DNA of 64,000 nt from Gonatopus flavifemur (lineage: Eukaryota; Arthropoda; Insecta; Hymenoptera; Dryinidae), in assembly GCA_018340375.1 (NCBI GenBank), contig JAFFJZ010000010.1, forward strand, positions 744,001 to 808,000. The letters run 5' to 3'. Position 1 is the first letter of the stretch. Every line of letters begins with the position of its first letter. Position numbers and translations under genes: made by a program. Below the pieces are notes generated by a model. That model saw only the letters and a program-made list of their open reading frames with translations, was not told where the DNA came from and made no database searches. Positions 38,375 to 49,251 of the stretch are shown here, in pieces.

Positions 38375-38860
38375 ATTGGGTTTGCTGGCTACCGAGGTAT
38401 TCTGGAACGTGTAAATCACGGGCGATGAATTGATGCTCCAAGAATTTGCGAGCAACTGAATGAAAATCAAAGGATAATGGACTCATTGGAACGGCTTCAT
38501 TGATTTGTAAGGGCACGCTTGCTCAGGATGCAATTTCCAACACGTATCATTGGATTTGCTGGCTGATAGCATGTTCTAGGACGAGGCGATCACGAGCAAC
38601 GAATTATTCCCCCCTCAGTTTGCAGGCAACGAATTGAGAGTCAAGGAGTTCCAGTGATATTGAATTTTCCCATGCACTATAATGAGGTGTGCTCGTCCAG
38701 GATGCAATTTCCAACATGCATCATTGGGTTTGCTGACAGATGACATGTCCCAGGACGTGTACATCACTAGCAACAAGATATTCCTCCCACAATCTGCAAG
38801 CAACAAAATAGAAATCGGAAAATAAAGGTTCCATAGAAATATCTTCCTGTAGCAATATGA
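38375..38860. repeat. 174 bp tandem repeats inside the foldback element
   Basis: ATTGGGTTTGCTGG-like cores start at 38375, 38549 and 38723, an exact 174 bp period. Each is followed by CGTG/GAGGCGATCAC, GAGCAACGAAT/GCAAGCAAC and, before the next core, GCAATTTCCAACACG. The third unit is partial. Open frames at 38131-38433 and 38286-38516 are by-products of this repeat. Confidence 0.75.
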
Positions 38861-39211
38861 TGCTGAAGTCAGCCTGAAAATGTAGCCCGAGTACAGGGCC
38901 GCAACAAGACGTGCCAGTATCATTCCGAAATTTCTGTTTATGAATACTAAAATCTGAAAAGTCTTCGATAGCATAATTTATATTTTTTCCGAAAAAACCA
39001 GAGTAACATCATTGTTTCTGTAGTGACTGATTAGCAGCAAAAAAGGAACAACTTTCTATGTATATTACATGTGGTTTCAGACCCAGAGGTATGATGGGCT
39101 TTCCAGCGGAATACTTTCGCTAGCTCAATTCAAATTTCACCAATAAATAAAATAGCAACAAATTCGATATTGGTGTTACAAATTAGCAACAAATTCCCAT
39201 ACAGGTTTCAT

Positions 39212-39225
39212 GGGGGGGGGGGGGG
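39212..39225. repeat. G14 homopolymer in right foldback arm
   Basis: The matching place in the left arm reads only CCC (GAGCACGCCCAATGAAAC), so this run expanded after the arms were paired. Confidence 0.75.
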
Positions 39226-40976
39226 TGCTCGTAATGGGCTTTCTAGCGGAATAGGCGTAAGAGTTTTCCCTCATTTTGCAGGTGAAATTTTGTTTCTACA
39301 TCGCAAGGGAATTGTTTTTTTTTCGAAAATTCGGAAACTCCCCTTCACTTTAAGAAATTATACTTCCTTCTAGATAACTAAAAAATCAGAGAAAATTCCA
39401 TAAAATGATGTCAACAAATGGTCTCTTCATGGCAGAACTTTGCTACCACAGTTTCTGGTAGGATACCTTACAATTATTTTCACAGTGCATTCGTCATTGA
39501 TGGTTCTAAAATTTCAAAACTTCGTTCAGTGCTTGAATTACATCGATAAACAAAATGGAAACTTTTTCCTCTCCTCTAATGAAGAATGGTGTTATCAGTT
39601 CGTAACAAGGTTAGGGTTGCATTCGATTTTATACCTTGAAAGGGTTTTGATGTTTTTCTGCATTACTTCTCGTTACACCGTCCAGCTTGGAATAATATTT
39701 GTTCTGTATGTTTCAGGTTCATGCACCACTGAATCAGTCATTTTCCCTACTATTTTCCATTTTCAAATATTACATTTGAAAATCTATTAAGGACTGGTTT
39801 ATATTGACGAACAATCAGCTTCTTTCCAGCATAGCTGAATTCAATATCAGTTACTGACGTAACGAACTTATCGACTAACAAACAACTTCTCATGTTATTT
39901 TTCTTCTATCGTTTCCTCTATTTTCCACTTCCGATCATTCAACTTGATAAAACTCAATGTTACCGATGAAATTTCAATCTTAATTCGGACAACAATGTAT
40001 TATAGATTCGTAACTGTTGTAATAGATAGCATCGAATAGAACTAGTTTCCCATTTGATACAGTCGGAGACTCGTTGATCTCTTCCCAATTAATCCACTGC
40101 AGATCAATCGATGAGAAGTTATTCCTCGAGTAAATAAATCAATCCACGTGGATGACGACAGTAACCGAAGAATCGTTTGAATGTCTTCCGCGATTTCATT
40201 CCATATGTTATCAAGTGCTGTGGAAACACAGAATTGAATCTTATAATCAACTTTCAAATCAACTTTCCATCACAGAAGAGGAAACAGACTGAAGCAGAAT
40301 CGACATTACGTTACATTTATAAAACGAGTACATGTAACAGTCGACACTTGGTGCTCCTACAAAACGTGCTTTTACCATTTCCATTCGAGTTTCTCATAAT
40401 TATAATCCTCAATTTCATACTCCACGCGCAAGCAGAGAGGAAATTATAGAGAGCTCATCCTTTAACTTGGCTCAAACTCGAGCATGCAAACACGAGCTCT
40501 TTCAACATCGGGCGTAGAAACAAAAGATTACACGCTTCGTCGGTTCAAATATATAGATGGAAAAATCTGCCTATGCTTGTCAACAATGCAAAGTTCTCCT
40601 CTCGAATCCTTGAATCTGGAAGTAGTGGTGGTTGTTTGTTACTGTTGGTATTGTGGAATTTTATGCAAACCGGGAGAATAGGGTTAAGAATGAAAGTTTA
40701 AAGGAAACCAGTGGTATTCTATTGTGAATACACATTTACCCAAGAAAAAGTATCGTTTGTACTAGAGAATTTGTGAAAATCGATCCAAAAAATAGCGGTT
40801 TCACAGTGGCATATTCCATTTGATGTCGGTAACACTCGAATATCAGATATATATTTTTCTATGGATCGAAGTGGATAACAGAGAAGAGATGAATGAGAAA
40901 AAAAGGTATAAGGGAAGAAACAATGGAGGGAGATAGCAAAGGAAGAGAAAGGGAGAAAGAAAAAGCAATAAACGGA

Positions 40977-41044
40977 GCAGCAGCAGCAGCAGGGGTAGGT
41001 TCAAAGCAGTGGCCCAATGAACTCGTTTTCCACACACACACACA
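40977..41044. repeat. CAG and CA microsatellites
   Basis: A GCAGCAGCAGCAGCAG run at about 40977 and a CACACACACACACA run at about 41031 lie just inside intron 1, downstream of the FERM start exon. Purine-rich DNA precedes them (40859-40976). Confidence 0.75.
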
Positions 41045-41263
41045 TTGCAGTCGGTAGTCGGCGGCACTGTAAAGGTAAAGTCAAACATACTCGTGTTCGA
41101 CGATAGAGAGACCAAGGATTTTCTTTTTGTTTTATTATTTTTCCCCCATGACAAAAAGACAATAAAAACACATCAATGATGATACAACATATTCATTCCT
41201 TTTCTAGAGAGTGCTACCCGACTTCAAGATCGATTTGTCCCTCGCGTTACGTTTTACCCTCAC

Positions 41264-41359
41264 CTGAAAGTCGCAGTGGATAATTTCGGAGTCGTCCAAA
41301 AGTCGAATAGTGGCGCGATGCACCACCGTAACGTCGTTCTTGCTACCAAACTTCAACAT
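41264..41359 (-). CDS. FRMD5: FRMD3/5-like FERM protein, exon 1 with start codon
   Basis: This is the start of a 4.1-superfamily FERM protein. Known relatives act under the plasma membrane; mammalian FRMD5 associates with cell-adhesion proteins. ATG at 41359 opens MLKFGSKNDVTVVHRATIRL, followed by LDDSEIIHCDFQ and the donor CAG|GTGAGG at 41263. ATIRLLDDSE is the first strand pair of the F1 lobe. Joined in order, exons 1-4 give 140 codons plus one base with no phase conflict: 32, 35, 14.3 and 59 codons. The upstream in-frame stretch starting at a GTG near 41428 has no ATG and follows a stop, so 41359 is the natural start. Everything past early F2, including F3 and the C-terminal tail, is outside the window. 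FRMD3 and FRMD5 cannot be told apart here; insects usually have one such gene (CG5022 in Drosophila). Confidence 0.92.
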
Positions 41360-41950
41360 TTCTGCCCTCAAATCGCCACTCGAATTATCCTCCCGACCTT
41401 CATCATCCCTTATCCCACAGCACCACACACTGCCCGTTGATTATAATTATTCCTTGAATCACCACATCGACTTTGATGCGAGGTTTTTTTTTAATCTGGG
41501 ATATCGTTTCATCGGTTAACAAATGAAAGATACTCACTTTTGCCGGTGTCACAACACAAAATTCTCGACGATTAATCTATTAGTATTCGATAAATTTTGT
41601 ATCCACGTATACACATATATACAAATACATGTATATGTACAACTACACGCACTGTAACAACCGAGGGTTGACACGGACCGCGAGACAACACGGGGTACGA
41701 AACACGGAACCACTACAGCACTCCACCACGATGACAACGTGCACCAGTGTAGGACGACGACGACACATCACCGCGGTATCAGTACCAGAACGCGGAACAC
41801 TCTGTCAACTGGTCTCGCTACTAGCGGAACCGCTCTGCGATGTTGCCACATGTCCAGTATCGCGAATCAACACTGTGTGCGCGCGCGTAATGTTGCCGTC
41901 GTGCAAAAATCAACTGTTCACAAATTCTCCCGTGTGGCGGTAAATTTGAA
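41360..41950 (-). promoter_or_regulatory. Probable 5' UTR and promoter region of the FERM gene
   Basis: Sequence immediately upstream of the start codon is more CpG-rich than the surrounding DNA, especially 41640-41900. A good donor on the minus strand, CAAAA|GTGAGTATC at 41538/41537, suggests a non-coding first exon spliced to the coding exon; candidate acceptors such as CGGGCAG near 41418 are weak. No core promoter element can be fixed by eye. Plus-strand frames here (41629-41954) are open because of composition. Confidence 0.45.
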
Positions 41951-43121
41951 GTAGGGGGTGGTTGAGGAGTTGGACGATCGAAGGCTTCTTTTATGTTTTA
42001 AGAAACTTGATGTAATCTACGTCATCGCGAGTTGATTGTTGGAATTTATATATCTCTTGTTCGAATAGGATCGATTTGCTGAATGAAAACAATTTAGATC
42101 CTCAAAACGTTTGCAGAACTATCGTGACGTTGTTTATAAAACTTGCGTTCCATATATTTCCTACAGGCATCGTTGGAACGTATTCCATGTCTGTGATACT
42201 CCATCGGTATGAAAAAAGTTGTGGATAATCCCTGTAATATCGAATGTCGTTATGTTACGTCATACTTATCGGTATATTATTATCATGAGATAATATCAAG
42301 GTGTTGTTGATAATGAAAACTATCAAACGATTAAGACTTCTTGTATTTATTTAGCAGTATTTCAGGGGCGTCTAGCAATACACTCTCAATTGAAAATACC
42401 CTTACAATATGTTTATCGTCTCAATCATTTGGATTTTCTACACTCTTTGTACAACATAAATCACCACTTGATAATAAGAAATGCGGAAGTTCTTTTCTAA
42501 CTAATGATTCTACCTACATTTTGTTAGTTATGCTTCAAAATATATTAAATATATAAAAATTTGATACAAACTTGATATGAAATTTACAAAAATTTTATAT
42601 TAATTATATATAATTCGTATTCACTCATTTTTTTTGGACAAAATTGTTGAAGCTGAATGTAATTTTCACATTCAAGAAATCAACAGGTATCTCTGTCGTG
42701 TGATCAAAAAGTCTGATGACTTTTTATCAAACAGGAAACAAAAAACGCCAAAGACCTTGACGGAAGATATGCGTGCACGACGTTGATCAAAGGATATCAT
42801 TCATCGTGACCATATCCCATTGAAGAATGGAAAGGACTTGAAAGTATCGATGGATGAAGAATGTTAGTGAGGTTTGAATCATTTACTGAACCGGATTATT
42901 AATCGAATAACAAAATATTCAGCTGTTAAAGACCCGTGATACATGGTCATACATTGTCTGAACACTTTTTGTAGTTCCAAAGAGTTGATTGGAGGAGGTA
43001 AATAACAATGATTCATCAGGTTTCGTGAGTTTCAATTTCCGTTTCTTTCTTATAAACGATTCAAACTTCAACAACATGATCAAGATTGGATTCCAATCGG
43101 TTTTGGTCATTTTCAATAGTA

Positions 43122-43335
43122 CGGTAAACTGGGGTTACGAGAAGACACACGTTATGAACTCTGAATCGTTTTCTATGCGGTCTTTCACTCTTCCACTCGC
43201 CTTCTATCGTTTCCTTTTCCCAGGAATGATTATTTTCGAATAAGTATAAATAAAATAAAACAAAATATATGTGAATAAACATGATAATATGTGTCACAAA
43301 GTAACCTATAGTCACTTAGTAACCCCAGTTTATGG
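43122..43335. mobile_element. TA-flanked MITE with CGGTAAACTGGGG ends
   Basis: CGGTAAACTGGGGTTAC at the left and GTAACCCCAGTTTATGG at the right are reverse complements with one or two mismatches. TA lies on both sides (43120-43121, 43336-43337), as for Tc1/mariner-type insertions. Non-coding. Confidence 0.7.
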
Positions 43336-43379
43336 TATCGAATAGATTAAATTTTCATGAATAGTCTTGAATGAGAAAT

Positions 43380-43488
43380 ATACAGGTATGAATAGTCACC
43401 CTAACTCAAGTAGCACCTGAATATAATATGAAAAATTTCGAGTAGTACAAAATACTTGACTGGACTCGAGAATACTCGCACACCTCTA
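43380..43488. repeat. hAT-like element end (TAGAGGTGTGCGA, reversed)
   Basis: The right end CTCGCACACCTCTA is the reverse complement of TAGAGGTGTGCGAG, a common hAT-type terminus. It is preceded by an ACTCGAG-rich body. The opposite end was not found. Confidence 0.45.
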
Positions 43489-43540
43489 ATAATGAGATAT
43501 TATGAAAACATTCCGCGAGGAAGATAAGAAAAATGACATT

Positions 43541-43676
43541 ATCCGGTATCCGGTACCGGATAACTGTATTATCCGGAAGAATACCGGATATCATGATTTC
43601 ACTATCCGGCCGGGTATGTTATCCAGGGATAGCGCCGGATAACCGGATACAGTATCCGGTGTCCGGACCATCACTA
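43541..43676. repeat. Element with CCGGATA repeats and CCATCACTA end
   Basis: Multiple ATCCGGTATCCGG, CCGGATAAC and ATCCGG units in both orientations fill the segment. It ends GTCCGGACCATCACTA, the reverse complement of a TAGTGATGG hAT-like terminus. The left end is not clear. Confidence 0.55.
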
Positions 43677-44006
43677 GAAATTAATAAAAGTTCATCGAGA
43701 GGTTAACTCGGAGCGATTGGGGTTTGGAAATTTAATTCTGGTTGGATACAAAAGAATTTGATTCAAACAGCACTGAGTTTCCAAGTCTTCAGCGCCCTGG
43801 GTCAAACAATCGGTAAACCCCCAATGCAATTTTAGTGTTATCTATCAGTAAAATCATTATGCTTACGTTTAGCTGATAATAGAAGTCTGTATTGTAATTT
43901 CACTTGACCCTTTCTGACCTAATGTTCATTAAAATGGGGATTTCTATAAAACTGCCAGACGCCTGTAGTTTCAAAAATACTGGATTTAATGAATGTGTGA
44001 AACGTT

Positions 44007-44392
44007 CACTGTAAGAAATACATGTAAAATTATATGCAACAAGTTCACCTAGCCTGTTCATGTAAAATGCATTTCCACTGAAATTTTGGCAGTCCTTTCC
44101 CTCTGTATGTCACCTGTAATCTCACATGGACGCTCTGATGGTAATTTTACAAGTACTTAGGACTGGTGAAATCGAATTACATGTACATGTCAATGTAAAA
44201 TTACTCGCAATCTGGTAAAATTACAGTTGACATGTATATGTAAATTTACCTTGGGTGGATATGTGAATTCACTGGTGTGTGTAATTGGTAATGTTTACAT
44301 TAATATATATCATGTAATTTTACTGATACTGTACAGGTGAATCCTGTTGCCATTGACATTTGGTAAAATTACTACCAAAAGTTTTTACAGTG
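44007..44392. mobile_element. MITE with CACTGTAAGAAA ends and repeated TGTAAAATTAC
   Basis: CACTGTAAGAAA at the left and TTTTTACAGTG at the right form short inverted ends. The interior repeats ACATGTAAAATTAC, in both orientations, at least seven times. Related ends occur at 21105 and 55811. Confidence 0.55.
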
Positions 44393-45461
44393 TTGAATGA
44401 ATGTTTTATCAGTTGCCGAACATTGTTCACATATTAATTACGTATATCTATGATGAGGGAAATGTTTTTCTATAGAAACCTTACCTAGTTTGCATCTATC
44501 GTGACACAATTCTGATATACTTGTTATAAAATCAATCGATTCTCTCCAGAATTGCTATCACGCATGAAACTTTATATACGTAACAGAATATGACAAAATG
44601 TGAGCTCAAAGTAAGTATTCCATCGCTCAAGATAATTCAGTTCGGAAGAGGTTAATAGTAAATTTATGAATTTCACAGTTAATTATCGAATTCAGATTCA
44701 ATTGACAATAAAATTATCAATCACAGGATTATCTGTTGGCAAAATGATTAATTTTAGTTTTACTTCATAGTAAATTCACCCCAGTTCCATTCTAGCTCAA
44801 TTTTGAGTATCTTCATCTAAGAGCACAGTGTACATAGCGACATCTGTCGATAGCCGGAGGATGCCACAACTTTGTGGCCCAGTAACATTCCGGTGGGCCC
44901 AATAGTCTGTCTGCAGCAGTTATTGAAAGTTGTAAATTGGAAATTTTTGATGGAAACACATAGTTCATTCTTTTCCAAATTTCTTCCCTTCATTCCTTGG
45001 AATAAATACTATCCTATCAGCAGCAACTGGAGGACTAATCTCTCCTTCAAAGAGTAACATTCCAGAAGTATGATGTCCAATTTTTCGCTCAAAATATTGA
45101 AAAATGATGAATTTTTGAATTTTATTGTGAAAATAGTCGCTTTGCCATTTTTCCTTCCATACTTCATCTTTTTTAATATACTTAAATTTGATTTCCGCCT
45201 ATATAATATATAAGATCTTTCAAAGTCAACTTATAATAACTTATGAAAAAATTGACAAGTGAAAATATTCAATGGTTTATTTGTGATCACAATTTGTGTC
45301 GCCGGGCGGAAATGACCACAGTTGGCAAGTATGCGATTCCCGTGAAGTGTAACAAAGAAGGGTTAAAATTTCAGTTTAAAATGTTAGTTTTAATTGAAAT
45401 ATTCAATTGACAACGCAGAGATTTGATATACAGAGATTGCAAAAAATATCAGAAATAATCA

Positions 45462-45589
45462 GGATCCCGAGTGGAAAAATTTTCAAAATTATATATAATT
45501 TTTATATAATTCAATATAATTTATATATAATTCAAATATAATTCAATATAAATTTTATACAATTTTGAAAATTTTTCCACTCGGGATCC
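45462..45589. mobile_element. Perfect palindrome with AT-rich core
   Basis: GGATCCCGAGTGGAAAAATT with TTCAAAATT at the left has an exact reverse complement at the right, 29 bp per arm. The core repeats ATATAATTCAATATAA. It is 128 bp, non-coding, and the arms show no divergence. Confidence 0.75.
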
Positions 45590-46225
45590 GATGGAAATCT
45601 CGTGAATACCTAGAGCATTTCTACTAGGGGGATTGTTGAAGTTATTTGCTATAAGTAATATAACAAAAGACACCAACAACAAATGTTTTCTCTTTTCTCA
45701 GAGATCTGAGAACTGATTCATAGTGCTGTAAAAATCATGTAAAATTTCTTGGATCAACTGAATTTTTATATAATTTATTTGTACATGAATCCATATAATT
45801 AATAATTTTAATGTATGGGAAATTATAAGTATATAACAAATCCAAAGAATTCTCGTAAACAGAATGCCCATTGACTAGTGTGATATGAAAAAATCTAAGA
45901 ACAGTGTGTTTTTGAATAAAATAAGTAAATTGGGACATGAAGTTTCGAAGTTTGTATTGAAGAGGATAGAAGTATCCTATTTTATCGATGATTGAATCTA
46001 CCACTGGACATTGAAAAAAGAAATTCAAATGAGAATCGAGAGATGGCAGTATGAATCTCGTTATTCTACGTTTCATCAATTCTCCGTTCACTTTCGAGAT
46101 AGGGTAACTGAAGTTCTAGGGTAAAGGGTGATGGATACGAATGCATACGACCTCGGGATACTGGATTTTGAACTTGAATTAGATACCCGTTTGAATGTAT
46201 GTATTAACAGAAATGTGAAGAAAGC

Positions 46226-46365
46226 AGGAACTGGAACGTTATTTATTTACGTTACTCATTATATAAAAAATATATATAATATATATATATTGTACACAAA
46301 TTATATACTTATTATATCGATTTTATATATAATGAGTAATGTAAGTGAATAACATTCCAGTCCCT
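46226..46365. mobile_element. AT-rich MITE with AGGRACTGGAAYG ends
   Basis: AGGAACTGGAACGTTATT at the left and AATAACATTCCAGTCCCT at the right are inverted repeats. Inner GTTACTCATTATATAAAAAA pairs with TATATAATGAGTAATGTAA. It shares its inner core with 24466-24588. Confidence 0.68.
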
Positions 46366-46973
46366 GGAAGAAAGAGAAGATTTTATTGAAAAACACTTTT
46401 ATAAGTTGTAGTAAAAATTGTAAATAATCGTATTAATTCATCTGAGGTTCCAATGATAAATTTTGATCAGAATAATGTCAACTGATGTCATTTTGATTGA
46501 TTCCTCCCCTAAATGACGTTGAAATGGTATCAAAATACATGTTTTCGAAGTTTGAATCATCTCTAGAAACTAAACGAAAATTCGAACTCACGAACCCTGA
46601 TGGATCATCATCATTTATCATCTCAACTTAATTTCTTGGAACTGAGAACATCATGTGAAGGATATACTCCAAGATTTTTAGTGTTCAACAGCTAAATATC
46701 GTGTTATTCGATTACTGATTCGTTCCAATGAACGAGTCAACCTTCAGCGCTATTCAAAATACAGTAATTTTAAATGAAATTTCCACATTGCCCACTGCTC
46801 CGATTAAAATGAAGCATGTAACGGTGCAAAATGAGGGTGCGAAGAGTAGGACGAGATGTGATCGAGTTCATGAAGATTCCTCAGAATTCCTTAAAGATGT
46901 CTCCTGAACTATCCGGATGTAAGGGTATTGAATGAAGAATTCGGCACTTTTCGTTTTCATAGTTTAATCACAC

Positions 46974-47114
46974 TAGAGGTGCACGATATTTCACGGTATG
47001 AATATTTTTTATATAAACTTTATCAAGTTTATATTGAATTTCATAAAGTATCGATAAAAACTTTATCAAAATTGCATATAAAATATCGATATCGTGAAAT
47101 ATCATGCCCCTCTA
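46974..47114. mobile_element. hAT-like MITE (TAGAGGTGCACG ends)
   Basis: TAGAGGTGCACGATATTTCA at the left and TGAAATATCATGCCCCTCTA at the right are inverted repeats with two mismatches. The flanking 8-mers AATCACAC and CATCAAAC match at 6 of 8. 141 bp, non-coding. Confidence 0.75.
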
Positions 47115-47156
47115 CATCAAACTATCCCGAGTCGAAAAATGATTCCTCCTTTCCCC

Positions 47157-47296
47157 TGTAACGGTGCGAATGTGTAATGAAACATTCGTACGGTCACAAT
47201 CCCCCGCGCGATAGTCAAAATCAATGCATTCGCGTTGGAAAGTAAATGTATCGATGTTAGAATGTTGTGTGAAAGATTCGTCGCCTAAACGAATTT
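47157..47296 (-). repeat. Dispersed repeat, copy 2
   Basis: Reverse-complement partner of 1041-1177. On the minus strand the same frame is open and again contains FQRECIDFDYRAG. It ends about 110 bp before the mariner start codon. Confidence 0.55.
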
Positions 47297-47408
47297 TTAT
47301 CTAGTACTAACTTTCAAGCGATACGTGTGTAATTTTGATAGCAATCTAATCATTGATTCGTGAGTTATAGCATTTTGTGTGAAGCAACTTTTGTTACTGA
47401 AAAAGAAA

Positions 47409-47980
47409 ATGGACACAAATGAATTTCGAGTTTTGATGAAGCATTGCTTTTTGATGGAAAAAAAATACAGTGGAAACCGAACAATGGCTTGATAAACATT
47501 ATCCGAACTCTGCTCTATCGAGACAAATGGTAGAGAAGTGGATTGCTGAATTTAAACGTGGTCGTACCAGCACAAATGATGAAGAGCGCAGTGGACGCCC
47601 AAATAAGACTGTTATTCCAGAAAACATAAAAAAAATCCACAAATTGGTTATGAACGATCGCAAATTGTAAGTGCACGAGCTAGCTAACATTGTAAAGATA
47701 TCAGATGGTAGTGTTTTAACCATTTTACACGAACATTTGGGTATGCAACAGCTCTGTGTAAAGCGGGTGCCGCTTGAGCTCACAGTCCACCAAAAACAAC
47801 AACGAATTGATGCTTCAGAGTGTTTGGTGCTGTTAAACTGCAATAACATTGAATTCTATCGTCGATATGTGACAATGGATGAAACATGGCTGCACCATTA
47901 CACACCAGAATCCAAAAGGCAGTCAGCCGAGTGGACAGCAGTCGACGAATCAAACAGATTAAAACTCTCTTTTTACAGCG
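47409..47980 (+). pseudogene. mariner transposase pseudogene, N-terminal two thirds
   Basis: ATG at 47409 starts MDTNEFRVLMKHCFLMEKK. After a frameshift near 47465 the frame from 47470 gives LDKHYPNSALSRQMVEKWIA, FKRGRTSTNDEERSGRPNK and NRKL-type helix-turn-helix sequence, then a TAA at 47668. The same frame resumes with VHELANIVKISDGSVLTILH, the LCVKRVP linker and YVTMDETWLHHYTPESKRQS, which holds the first catalytic Asp of the DDD domain (TMDETW). Similarity ends after SAEWTA, so the second and third Asp are absent. The family resembles mellifera/capitata-type mariners by eye, uncertainly. Dead copy. Confidence 0.88.
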
Positions 47981-48029
47981 TCAATTCTTAACTCAATCAC
48001 CAAGAATTGGAACTCTCATTCGTCATCCC

Positions 48030-48300
48030 ATACAACAAAATTTGCTGGGCAACCGTTGCTCTTACGTTGTTTATCAAGTTTACGCAAAGTTGTTGGGAAT
48101 TTGCCACGCTTGTGATTGAGAATTCCATGAAACCGAGCAACTTCCTAGCAACTTCCTAGCAACACGATAACAACTCAACTTAAGATCCCAGATTTACAGC
48201 ATATTGTTGCGCATTTGGTGACGCAATGTCCCTGCAAATTGCTCCAAACTGTTGTTGTACGTTTTCAACAATTTGCTACATATTTGCCCAGCATTTTGCT
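48030..48300. repeat. Degenerate fold-back rich in GCAAATTTGCTGG
   Basis: AACAAAATTTGCTGGGCAAC near 48037 is mirrored by GCCCAGCATTTTGCTGTTA near 48278. Intervening DNA repeats TTGCTRG, GCAAATTGCT and CAACTTCCTAGCAACTTCC. It follows the truncated end of the mariner remnant. Confidence 0.45.
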
Positions 48301-48984
48301 GTTAGAGAGTGTACTTGAAAAGTGCATGAAATTTCAAGAAGTTTTCAACAGTGTGATATAATCCATCTGAATACCGAAGGAAGAAAAAAACCATTTGAAC
48401 CATCTGCTTCAATAATTCTTCTTATGCACTGAGATACTGATAACAATCATGTCATAACCAACCCATCGAGTTCTCAATATTTCTCACTGATGGCGTTATA
48501 ATCGTTCATTCATTACCAGTAGTACTGATTCAATGTCAAAGCTTTGTTTTACCGGCACTTGAAACAGAAGTTGAGATTATTGAACCTCTCATGGAGCAAT
48601 AAGATATCTCAATATACATCGACAACATCACCTCCCATATCAATGCATTTTCGATCCCCTGCGCTGAGCGCGCCCACGAATATTCTCATTCTTCTCAAAC
48701 TTAATTGAAAAATGAGGAATATTTTGGCGCGTATAGAGCGCATTTTTAGCAATTCATCAAAAAACGTAGGACAATTTATCTTGAAATTCAATTATTCAAA
48801 AATAAATTTCGAAAGAATTTCAATCAATAATCATCGAGTACCTCGATCGGTCGCAGATCTATTGCAGATTGTTGAACTCATCAAAATACTAAAATATGAG
48901 ATCAATCACACATGAATCAATCATGGTAGCAATCCTAGTGATACCTAGTGACTCCCACTACTCCGGTCATGAACGTGAAGAGAT

Positions 48985-49181
48985 GAGTCGAGTTGAGTGA
49001 CCCTGCGTGCCGTGGTGGAAAGCAAAGAAGAGTGGAGATGGCGACGACGAAGGAAGGAAGGAAGGCAGAGGCAGGCGAGGGTTTGAAGAAATACCGAGTG
49101 GTGGGGGTCGAGCTCGGGGCATTGAACAGGTTGGCTTCGTCGAGCTCGCAGCCGAACCAGCGGCACATTCACGATTCAAAC
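48985..49181 (+). promoter_or_regulatory. Probable 5' UTR/promoter of the sugar epimerase gene
   Basis: A locally GC- and CpG-rich stretch directly upstream of the start codon, with GAAGGAAGGAAGGAAGG purine repeats. An in-frame upstream ATG at 49038 would add 48 residues; their composition is that of untranslated leader, so I treat this as 5' UTR. The CpG-rich patch with no upstream exon suggests transcription starts here. Confidence 0.5.
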
Positions 49182-49251
49182 ATGGCAGCGGCTACAAGCG
49201 TTGTCGTGCTCGACAGGGGCAACAATACCACCTGCACGATCAATTTACACG
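49182..49251 (+). CDS. Glucose-6-phosphate 1-epimerase-like protein, exon 1
   Basis: This enzyme family (yeast YMR099C, bacterial YeaD) interconverts the alpha and beta anomers of hexose 6-phosphates in the cytosol and has the galactose-mutarotase beta-sandwich fold. ATG at 49182 opens MAAATSVVVLDRGNNTTCTI and NLH, then one base before the donor G|GTGTGT at 49252. Spliced to exon 2 it reads ...TCTINLHGATVVSWRVNNQE, matching YMR099C in the spacing of GATVxSW and EQLxxxS. This is the extreme N-terminus; catalytic His and Glu residues lie further on, outside the found exons. The donor is followed by TG repeats, so the boundary rests on phase and homology rather than on strong consensus. The gene points away from the FERM gene. 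Confidence 0.88.

Larger units (their letters stand above)
37401..39260. mobile_element. 1.86 kb foldback (FB-like) element
   Basis: The outer arms 37401-37695 and 38957-39260 are reverse complements over about 300 bp, including TCCGCTAGAAAGCCCATTAC, GGAATTTGTTGCTA, TCTGGGTCTGAAACCACATG and TTTTTTCGGAAAAAATATAA. The inner arms 38030-38135 and 38847-38957 continue the pairing (GTCTTGTTGCGGCCCTGTAC, CGGGCTACATTTTC). The right arm is continuous for about 410 bp, while the left is split by about 335 bp of other sequence containing a G17 run. The interior carries 174 bp tandem repeats. Long, internally repetitive inverted arms resemble Drosophila FB/foldback elements. I saw no transposase, and the exact ends and target duplication are uncertain. 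Confidence 0.8.
20319..41263 (-). other. FERM gene intron 1
   Basis: The 20.9 kb intron separates the start exon from exon 2. It contains the MITEs, LINE remnant and foldback element listed separately. I see nothing recognisable in 20320-21100, 22100-23590, 26000-28010, 30440-33070, 33960-37400 and 39270-40850. An open frame at 24065-24391 (minus) looks somewhat codon-like but matches no family I know. Alternative first exons cannot be excluded. Confidence 0.75.
41951..48984. other. Intergenic region between divergent genes
   Basis: It contains the hAT-like and other MITEs, the palindrome at 45462-45589, the mariner pseudogene and repeats listed separately. I see nothing recognisable in 41951-43110, 44400-45455, 45600-46220 (one chance frame, 45735-46091 minus), 46370-46960 and 48310-48980. 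Confidence 0.6.

Noticed and set aside
41629..41954. Plus-strand frames over the FERM 5' region
   Set aside because: CpG-rich promoter/leader of a minus-strand gene; frames are compositional.
49038..49181. N-terminal extension of the epimerase from an upstream in-frame ATG
   Set aside because: The 48 added residues are low complexity and unlike the family, whose members start close to the VVVLDRG segment; treated as 5' UTR.
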